The notes under the pieces are model-generated. The model worked only from the letters and a program-made list of their open reading frames with translations, had not been told where the DNA came from and did not search any database. From contig NZ_JAINZT010000002.1 of NCBI RefSeq assembly GCF_020166515.1, forward strand, positions 962,122 through 1,026,121: a stretch of 64,000 nucleotides of DNA. Direction: 5' to 3'. The DNA comes from Robertkochia flava (lineage in GTDB: Bacteria > Bacteroidota > Bacteroidia > Flavobacteriales > Flavobacteriaceae). Of the stretch, positions 57,674 to 64,000 are shown piece after piece. Position 1 is the first letter of the stretch; every line of letters begins with the position of its first letter. The translations under genes and the position numbers were made by a program.

Positions 57674-57681
57674 CAAATTTA
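57674..57681 (-). promoter_or_regulatory. -7 promoter element of rho
   Basis: CAAATTTA on the plus strand reads TAAATTTG on the minus strand, a perfect TAnnTTTG match about 120 bp before the rho ATG. It lies close to the divergent -7 element of the DUF4293 gene. A -33 TTG is not evident. Confidence 0.45.
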
Positions 57682-57717
57682 TTTTATATTTCGGCTATTA
57701 TTTCTCGAAAAGAACGT

Positions 57718-57725
57718 TATTTTTG
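57718..57725 (+). promoter_or_regulatory. -7 promoter element of the DUF4293 gene
   Basis: TATTTTTG fits TAnnTTTG and lies 19 bp before the ATG at 57745. It is divergent from the rho promoter element 37 bp to the left. Confidence 0.5.
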
Positions 57726-57744
57726 CCTTCCACAAAAGAAAAAT

Positions 57745-58155
57745 ATGTTACAGCGTATTCAGTCGGTTTATATGTTCTTGGTGGTGATCACCAGCGGGGT
57801 TTTGCCGTTTTGGTTGCAGCTCTGGACCGATAACTTAGGTGAGGCTGTGTATGCACAGGATGATATGGTGTATTCTTCGCTTTTCCTGGCGTCGGCAGTT
57901 ATGGCCTTTGTTACCATTTTTCTTTTTAAAAACAGAAAACGTCAATTTGTGTTGAACAGATTGAACCTGATATTAAATCTTTTTTTACTAGGATTTTTCG
58001 TTTATCGGTCGCTAATCTTATCCGGAGAAACCAACGTTTCTGAGAAGGGTATTGGGATGCTTCTTCCTGTAATTTCTATCGTTTTTTTAGTGTTGGCCAA
58101 TAAAGCCATTAAAAAGGACGAAGATCTTGTAAAATCTGTTGATCGGTTACGATAA
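57745..58155 (+). CDS. DUF4293 family membrane protein
   Basis: 136 residues, beginning MLQRIQSVYMFLVVITSGVLPFW, the characteristic start of DUF4293 proteins. Four membrane helices are expected (about 8-25, 45-65, 78-92, 103-120), with a short charged C-terminus (KAIKKDEDLVKSVDRLR). Function is unknown. The family is largely confined to Bacteroidota and, as I recall, is often found next to rho, as here (divergent). Confidence 0.9.
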   Translation: MLQRIQSVYMFLVVITSGVLPFWLQLWTDNLGEAVYAQDDMVYSSLFLASAVMAFVTIFLFKNRKRQFVLNRLNLILNLFLLGFFVYRSLILSGETNVSEKGIGMLLPVISIVFLVLANKAIKKDEDLVKSVDRLR

Positions 58156-58183
58156 ACCTAACATCTTAGTATATTAGTGCGTG

Positions 58184-58211
58184 AAACCCGGGTGAAGACC
58201 CGGGTTTTTTT
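58184..58211 (+). terminator. Terminator after the DUF4293 gene
   Basis: AAACCCGGGT (58184-58193) pairs with ACCCGGGTTT (58198-58207) around a 4-nt loop, followed by T to 58211. Strong intrinsic terminator. Confidence 0.9.
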
Positions 58212-58409
58212 GTGTTTTCAATTCCTGGGAAATAGCGCAGTGGTAATTCGTTTTCCGAAGGATAGATGGGTGGGTGAGCCAGTAGTCGTTGAGTCGGTAA
58301 ACCAGGATGAGGTTCAATGGTTTCAGGGGGCGCATGCTTATAAGGAATGCCTCTCCCTTATAACCCAAATTTCAAAATCCAAAATTTAGAATTTCACCTT
58401 CCTGCCCCT

Positions 58410-58427
58410 GCCTGCCGTCAGGCAGGC
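58410..58427. repeat. Short GC-rich palindromic element in the DUF4293-prfC spacer
   Basis: GCCTGCC (58410-58416) and GGCAGGC (58421-58427) form a near-perfect palindrome with a GTCA loop, in an otherwise AT-rich spacer 23 bp past the prfC stop. Similar CTGCCTG/CAGGCAG elements, translated as PACRQAG-like strings, recur in many flavobacterial genomes. No U-tract, so not a typical terminator, although Rho-independent function cannot be excluded. The remainder of 58212-58449 holds nothing recognisable. Confidence 0.5.
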
Positions 58428-58449
58428 TCGTACCTTCGTACCCTTCCTT

Positions 58450-60036
58450 CTAATACTCCGAAACGAAATGCAGTTTTACATTCGGATATTTCTGCTGTGT
58501 CATCTGGATTGAGAAGGAGGAATCTGCCAGGAATACCAGCTGTCCCTGTTTGTCCTTGGCCAGGAATTTCTGCTTCACCCTTTTGAATTCTGCGAACTCT
58601 TCACTTTTTTCGTCTTCGGGTTCCACCCAGCAGGCTTTGTGAACAGGGAAGTTCTCATAGGTACACTTCGCCCCGTACTCATGTTCCAGTCGGTACTGGA
58701 TCACCTCGTACTGCAGGGCACCCACCGTACCAATCACTTTACGGTTGTTCATTTCCAGGGTAAACAACTGGGCCACCCCTTCGTCCATAAGCTGACTGAT
58801 CCCTTTATCGAGCTGTTTAGCCTTCATAGGATCTGCGTTATTGATGTACCTGAAGTGTTCAGGAGAGAAACTTGGAATTCCTTTAAAGTGAAGTTCTTCC
58901 CCCTGGGTTAGGGTATCTCCGATCTTGAAATTCCCAGTATCATGAAGACCTACGATGTCTCCGGCATAAGAGATATCGACGATCTCTTTCTTTTCGGCAA
59001 AAAAGGCGTTCGGACTGGAGAATTTTAATTTCTTATTGTGTCTTACGTGGAGGTAAGGTGTGTTGCGCTCAAAAGTTCCGGAAACGATCTTAATAAAGGC
59101 AAGCCGGTCGCGGTGCTTAGGGTCCATGTTGGCATGGATCTTAAATACAAATCCGGAGAAAGCTTCTTCGGTTGGGATCACCAGCCTTTCCTCTGCTTTT
59201 TTAGGCAGAGGCGAAGGGGCGATATCGATAAAGCAATCCAGGAGTTCACGCACCCCGAAATTATTCAGGGCTGACCCGAAAAATACAGGCTGTAATTCTG
59301 CTTTGGTATAAGCTTCCTTATCAAAATCGGGATATACCTCATACACCAGTTCCAGGTTTTCGCGTAATTCCTCGGCGGCCTTCTTTCCGATGATGCCCTC
59401 GAGTTCCGGATTGTCTACATCATCAAAAGCGATAGTTTCCTCAATGTTCTTCTTGCTGTCGCCGCTAAAGAGATTGATATTTTTCTCCCAGATATTGTAG
59501 ATGCCCTGGAAATCAAATCCCATCCCGATCGGAAAACTGAGGGGCGTTACCTTAAGTCCGAGTTTTTGTTCTACTTCATCCAGCAGGTCAAAAGCATCCT
59601 TTCCTTCGCGGTCCAGTTTATTAATAAAAACGATCATGGGGATCTTTCGCATCCGGCAAACTTCCACCAGTTTTTCGGTTTGTTCCTCTACCCCCTTGGC
59701 AACGTCGATAACAACGATTACGCTGTCTACCGCCGTCAGCGTCCGGAAGGTGTCTTCGGCGAAATCCTTGTGTCCGGGGGTGTCCAGGATATTGATCTTG
59801 CGGTCTCGGTAATTAAAGGCAAGTACAGAGGTGGCTACAGAGATCCCTCTTTGTCTTTCGATCTCCATAAAATCGGAGGTGGCTCCTTTTTTGATCTTGT
59901 TGCTCTTTACGGCCCCGGCTTCCTGTATGGCGCCTCCAAACAGCAGTAGTTTTTCGGTAAGGGTGGTTTTTCCGGCATCCGGGTGGGAGATGATTCCGAA
60001 AGTTCTTCTTTTTGCGATCTCTTTAACTAAACTCAT
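58450..60036 (-). CDS. prfC: Peptide chain release factor 3
   Basis: 528 residues, the usual RF3 length: RRTFGIISHPDAGKTTLTEKLLLFGGAIQEAG (G1), DTPGHKDFAEDTFRTL (G3), FINKLDREGKD (G4), and the RF3-type C-terminus around VIQYRLEHEYGAKCTYE. This GTPase recycles RF1/RF2 from the ribosome after termination. It is distinct from the fusA-encoded EF-G in this window by the AIQEAGAVK segment and overall length. It is transcribed alone. Confidence 0.97.
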   Translation of the reverse strand: MSLVKEIAKRRTFGIISHPDAGKTTLTEKLLLFGGAIQEAGAVKSNKIKKGATSDFMEIERQRGISVATSVLAFNYRDRKINILDTPGHKDFAEDTFRTLTAVDSVIVVIDVAKGVEEQTEKLVEVCRMRKIPMIVFINKLDREGKDAFDLLDEVEQKLGLKVTPLSFPIGMGFDFQGIYNIWEKNINLFSGDSKKNIEETIAFDDVDNPELEGIIGKKAAEELRENLELVYEVYPDFDKEAYTKAELQPVFFGSALNNFGVRELLDCFIDIAPSPLPKKAEERLVIPTEEAFSGFVFKIHANMDPKHRDRLAFIKIVSGTFERNTPYLHVRHNKKLKFSSPNAFFAEKKEIVDISYAGDIVGLHDTGNFKIGDTLTQGEELHFKGIPSFSPEHFRYINNADPMKAKQLDKGISQLMDEGVAQLFTLEMNNRKVIGTVGALQYEVIQYRLEHEYGAKCTYENFPVHKACWVEPEDEKSEEFAEFKRVKQKFLAKDKQGQLVFLADSSFSIQMTQQKYPNVKLHFVSEY

Positions 60037-60052
60037 GTACTCAAAATTTGCG

Positions 60053-60060
60053 CAAAGATA
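60053..60060 (-). promoter_or_regulatory. -7 promoter element of prfC
   Basis: CAAAGATA on the plus strand reads TATCTTTG on the minus strand, a perfect TAnnTTTG match 16 bp before the prfC ATG. The resulting leader would be very short. Confidence 0.5.
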
Positions 60061-60405
60061 TCACTAAAAGTGGAAAGCATACGAATTGTAGTTCATGGCT
60101 TTCTGCAGCGACTTATAAAATTGCCAAACATCATCTTTTCAGGTCTTGACAACATTATTTTGGAAGGGGTGAGCAGTAAGGGTATTTTTGCCGGGTTCAT
60201 GCTGTTTTCTGTAGGGTGTTGTAAGGGGTTTTTTCCTGGTGAGCGTAAAAATAACGTAGTTTACCGATGAATGCTTACTGCAGACCTAATTAAGCAGGTG
60301 TAGAAATGATGGAATAAATATATTTACCGTGTTGTTTTTAGATTTTTTTAACATAAATTCAGCCTCAAGAATTAAACCTAAACCCCAAAGTATAACCTAC
60401 TGCCT
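60061..60405. other. Intergenic region between prfC and the HYR-repeat gene
   Basis: About 345 bp. A 66-codon frame at 60070-60270 starts immediately behind the prfC promoter, has no recognisable family and is probably chance. The segment just before 60406 is AT-rich with an A-rich start context but lacks a clear TAnnTTTG element. Nothing else was recognised. Confidence 0.4.
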
Positions 60406-62988
60406 ATGCTAAAGAAGTACTTCACAACTTTTTTGCTGTTTCTATTTTTTTCGGTTGCTGCAGTGGCTCAGACTGTTGGGGATTACCGAACCATTTCCAG
60501 TGGGGATTGGTCGGATACCGGTATCTGGGAATATTTTGACGGTACCAGTTGGATAACAGATGCCGATGCTGGATTCCCGGGGTATCCTGCACAAAACGGA
60601 GATGCCAACAGGGTAGAAATATCTTCAGGTCATACCATTTTGTTAGATGTGAATATAGGGACATCTCCAATTGGTACCGGAAATTCAATAGCACTTTTGG
60701 TAATCGGAGATGGAGTTAATGGTTCTTCGAATGAGACGCTTACTTTTACTTCTGACAAGTTTTTAAACGCTTCCAGTATTTTAATTAGGGATACCGGGGT
60801 TTTGCAATGGGATAGTGTTACAAACGCTGACATTCGATTAACCGTACCCGGAGATGTGAGTCTTACCATCGAAAATGGCGGGAATCTGGAGGGGACCAAT
60901 GGGTGTAGTTCGAATCAACGATTAATAGTAGGGACCAAAGAATATTCCAGGTGTAGCTCCAATGGGGCTGGAGGAAATCCAAGTTTTGATGAAATTGAAG
61001 GTGATGGAGGAGTTAACCCTGATCCTTGTGTGGATGATAGTGAGGTGGCAGTTCCTGACGTAGCCACCCTTCCAACTGTAACCGGGGAATGCAGTGTAAC
61101 TGTGAGCACGGTGCCTACAGCTACTGATAATTGTGAGGGATCCATCACGGGAACCACCACGGATCCATTAACCTATACGGGAGAAGGCACTTATACGATC
61201 ACCTGGACCTACGATGACGGGAACGGGAATGTGATTACACAGAATCAGACGGTAGTGGTGGATAATGTAACCCCACCGACTCCTGATGTAGCGACCATTC
61301 CAACTGAAACCGGGGAGTGTAGTGTAACGGTGACGGCAGTACCTACGGCAACGGATGTCTGTGGAGCGACCATCACGGGAACCACCACGGATCCATTAAC
61401 CTATACTGGAGAAGGCACTTATACAATCACCTGGACTTACGATGATGGGAACGGTAACAGTAGCACCCAGGATCAAAATGTGATCATCACCGATACGACA
61501 GCCCCTGTTGCTGACGTAGCTACCCTTTCAGATATCATTGCTCAGTGTGAAGTGACCAGCCTGACGGCTCCTACAGCTACAGACAATTGTGGAGGAGTGG
61601 TAACGGTAACCAATGATGCAAGTCTTCCGATCACTGCCCAGGGCACCACCGTGGTAACCTGGACCTACACGGATGCGCAAGGCAACTTCAGCACACAAAC
61701 GCAGAATGTAATCATCACCGATACGACAGCCCCTGTTGCTGACGTAGCTACCCTTTCAGATATCATTGCTCAGTGTGAAGTGACCAGCCTGACGGCTCCT
61801 ACAGCTACAGACAATTGTGGAGGAGTGGTAACGGTAACCAATGATGCAAGTCTTCCGATCACTGCCCAGGGCACCACCGTGGTAACCTGGACCTACACGG
61901 ATGCGCAAGGCAACTTCAGCACACAAACGCAGAATGTAATCATCACCGATACGACAGCCCCTGTTGCTGACGTAGCTACCCTTTCAGATATCATTGCTCA
62001 GTGTGAAGTGACCAGCCTGACGGCTCCTACAGCTACAGACAATTGTGGAGGAGTGGTAACGGTAACCAATGATGCAAGTCTTCCGATCACTGCCCAGGGC
62101 ACCACCGTGGTAACCTGGACCTACACGGATGCGCAAGGCAACTTCAGCACACAAACGCAGGATGTGATCATCACCGATACGACGCCACCGGTGCCCGATG
62201 CGGCGAGCCTTCCTGATATCACAGCAGAATGAGAGGTAACGAGTTTAACACCGCCTACAGCTACCGATAATTGTGGTGGAGTGGTAACGGTAACTAATAA
62301 TGTAGCCTTGCCGATCACGGCTCAGGGGACCACGATAATCACCTGGACGTATACGGATGCTCAGGGTAATTTCACTGAGCAGGTACAGAATGTAGTGATT
62401 GATGATGTTACACTTCCCACAGCCACGCCAACACTCCCCACGCAAAATGTCTTCTGTGCAGCAGATATCCCGGATCCGGATCCAACGCTGATCACTGATG
62501 AAGCAGATAATTGTGGTGTTCCCGTCGTAGCACATTTGAATGACCTGCCCGATGGGACAGATCCGAATAAAACGATTAGAACATATACCGTGACCGATGC
62601 TGCGGGGAATCAGATCTTCGTAACCCAGGAATTCATAATTAGTGGATTCACTATTTCTGCCCAACCAGCGGATGTGGAAGCCTTTATCGGTGATGATGTG
62701 AATTTTACGGTAACCTCTGCCAACGGAGATAGCTATCAGTGGCAGGTAAGTACAGACGGAGGATCAACATGGAGTGACATCCTTGTTGCAGATAATGCAA
62801 CGGCAGATGACCCTACGCTTGTACTAACAGATGTGTCCCTGGATCAAGATGGAAACCAATACCAGGTGTTGGTAGGAAGTTCAACCGGAACCTGTCCGGA
62901 TATCACCTCAAATACAGCTTTGTTAAATGTATTCGGCGGAACCGTGATTACTAACAGAAATAAAACGTTCAGAGTAAATAGAAATTAA
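60406..62988 (+). pseudogene. Secreted HYR-repeat protein gene interrupted by one in-frame TGA
   Basis: A single frame runs from the ATG at 60406 to 62988, broken only by TGA at 62230-62232. The next codons, EVTSL, continue the same repeat. At this place the sister repeats read QCEVTSL, so TGA stands where TGT (Cys) is expected. The 860-codon product would have a signal peptide (1-22, ending AVAQ), a beta-rich N-domain (about 23-205), then hyalin (HYR) repeats of about 76-80 residues with motifs TATDNCGG and TWTYTDAQGNFSTQ. A C-terminal Ig-like domain (YQWQVSTDGGSTWSDI) follows. No type IX sorting domain was recognised. Likely a cell-surface adhesin. It may be a true nonsense mutation or a sequencing error. 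Confidence 0.85.
61492..62175 (+). repeat. Three 228-bp tandem repeats encoding HYR domains
   Basis: Units start at 61492, 61720 and 61948, each 228 bp (76 codons, beginning GATACGACAGCCCC). Units 1 and 2 appear identical; unit 3 differs only near its end (CAGGATGTGATC for CAGAATGTAATC). A fourth, diverged unit starts at 62176 and contains the TGA. The identity at synonymous sites points to recent duplication or gene conversion. Confidence 0.93.
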
Positions 62989-63145
62989 TGAAAAACGCTT
63001 GTTTACCTACAAAATGCATGCATAGGCATCAATCATTTTTTGAATTGATAGCCGCGGTATACATTCGTGTCAAGGAACAAGGGTTTTTAGTTTTCAATTA
63101 ATAAATAAAAATAGCTATACCATAAAAGGAGTAACCCCGATAACA

Positions 63146-64000
63146 ATGAAGAAACTTTTACTTTTATTAACCTTCTTATTCGTAAGCGCGATATCCTATT
63201 CCCAGGTTATCGTAACCCTGGAAGACCAATGTAATTGTGAGATCCTGAGCGGAACGGATATTACGGCAGCCGGCCAAAGTACGCCTCCCGGAGTAGAGGT
63301 CGGAGATATTTATGTAAACACCGGAAGTGGGACCCTGTTCTTTTGGGATGGGGATAGCTGGGAGCTGACCTCCGGGGTGAATCCTGCGATCCAGGATTTT
63401 TCCTTTAACGCTGCAACGGGGGAGCTAACACTGACTCTCGTTGGGGGAAGTACTTCAACAGCTGATATTTCCAGCCTTATAGGAACAGATGACCAGGCCT
63501 TAAGCTTAAGTGGGAACACCCTGATCCTGGAAGATGGAGGTACTGTAGATCTAACACCCTATTTAGATAACACGGACGATCAGCAGATCACCGCCTTCAG
63601 CATGGATGCTGCAACTAATATACTTACTCTGACCCTGGAAGATGGTGGAACTCAAACAGTAGACCTGAGTGCCTACCTGGACAACACCGATGCACAGACG
63701 ATAGCATTAGACAATACAACCAACATCCTGACCTTAGGTAATGGTACTGGTGCAGATACTACGGTAGACCTTAGTGGATACGTGAGTACAGATGATCAGA
63801 ACTTGACCAGTGCGACGATAGATGCGAGTAATATCCTGACGATCGCAATTGAAAACGGGGATCCTGTAACCGTGGATCTTAGCGCCTACCTGGATAACAC
63901 CGATGAGCAGGACCTTACGGGAGCGAGTATCGATGCGAGTAACATCCTGACAATCGCCATTGAGAACGGAGCACCTGTAACGGTAGACCTGAGTGCCTAC
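63146..64000 (+). CDS. Secreted repetitive protein with NTDxQ repeats (partial, runs off window end)
   Basis: 285 codons are visible, open to base 64000. The signal peptide is residues 1-20 (ISYSQ). Residues 21-110 form a unique N-domain with two nearby Cys (CNC) and WDGDSWEL. From about 114 imperfect repeats of 29-38 residues run, with the pattern DNTDxQ, then SNILTIAIENG and PVTVDLSAYL (TDxQ at 114, 143, 181, 215 and 252). Such repeats occur in large surface or fibre-like proteins of Flavobacteriaceae and predict a beta-rich stalk. It follows the HYR gene by 157 bp; a weak promoter-like TTG (63040) and TACATTCG (63060-63067) lie between. The function is unknown. Confidence 0.85.
   Translation, partial: MKKLLLLLTFLFVSAISYSQVIVTLEDQCNCEILSGTDITAAGQSTPPGVEVGDIYVNTGSGTLFFWDGDSWELTSGVNPAIQDFSFNAATGELTLTLVGGSTSTADISSLIGTDDQALSLSGNTLILEDGGTVDLTPYLDNTDDQQITAFSMDAATNILTLTLEDGGTQTVDLSAYLDNTDAQTIALDNTTNILTLGNGTGADTTVDLSGYVSTDDQNLTSATIDASNILTIAIENGDPVTVDLSAYLDNTDEQDLTGASIDASNILTIAIENGAPVTVDLSAY

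Noticed and set aside
60070..60270. 66-codon open frame upstream of the HYR gene
   Set aside because: It begins immediately behind the prfC promoter, has no homology that I recognise and no start context resembling its neighbours.
61492..62175. CRISPR-like regular repeats
   Set aside because: Units are 228 bp, directly adjacent and protein-coding (HYR domains), with no spacers.

Overview
The window looks like chromosomal DNA of a marine-type member of the Flavobacteriaceae (phylum Bacteroidota). The evidence is SusC/SusD outer-membrane pairs, Bacteroidota-type promoters (TTTG, 19 bp, TAnnTTTG), A-rich translation starts without obvious Shine-Dalgarno sites, a Rho factor with a long Lys/Gln-rich insertion, zinc-free L36 and S14, and large secreted HYR and repeat proteins. 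The genus cannot be fixed from the sequence alone.

Layout: (1) 1-6490, minus strand: a SusC-like porin cut by the left edge, then a complete SusC/SusD pair. (2) 6911-24217, plus strand: a merged str-S10-spc-alpha superoperon (rpsL-rpsG-fusA-rpsJ, rplC to rplO, secY, infA, rpmJ, rpsM, rpsK, rpsD, rpoA, rplQ). It includes rpmD and rpmJ, which are very short. tuf, adk and map are absent. Three intergenic spacers inside it carry RNA hairpins (rpsJ-rplC, rpsK-rpsD, rpoA-rplQ) that may be regulatory. (3) 24255-32293, plus strand: central and nitrogen metabolism: carA-eno, a GT5 glycogen-synthase-like gene, gltA, two adjacent guanidine-modifying enzymes (a DDAH/arginine-deiminase-like enzyme and a CtlX-like enzyme), and an Rrf2 regulator. 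(4) 32470-36090: a lipoprotein amidase and an M14 peptidase (plus), converging on a BCCT transporter (minus).

(5) 36231-43782: a polysaccharide locus. An MBOAT acyltransferase and an SGNH-like partner (plus) converge with a 47-bp overlap on a 1280-residue fusion of a GT2 synthase, a GH26-like domain and a second, apparently degenerate glycosidase-like domain. This fusion overlaps an upstream membrane-anchored glycosidase gene. The locus is the best candidate for an undescribed system: synthesis, trimming and O-acylation of an unknown beta-glycan. (6) 43899-60036: mostly housekeeping genes (SDR-DUF2867 protein, argS, ffh, folD, AI-2E transporter, VOC protein, MscS channel, rho, DUF4293 protein, prfC) with a metzincin-like lipoprotein and an esterase-like lipoprotein. 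(7) 60406-64000: repetitive secreted proteins. The first carries three 228-bp tandem repeats and is interrupted by one in-frame TGA where its sister repeats have a Cys codon. The second runs off the right edge.

No tRNA, rRNA, insertion sequence, integrase or CRISPR array was seen. All family calls come from reading motifs, not from database searches.
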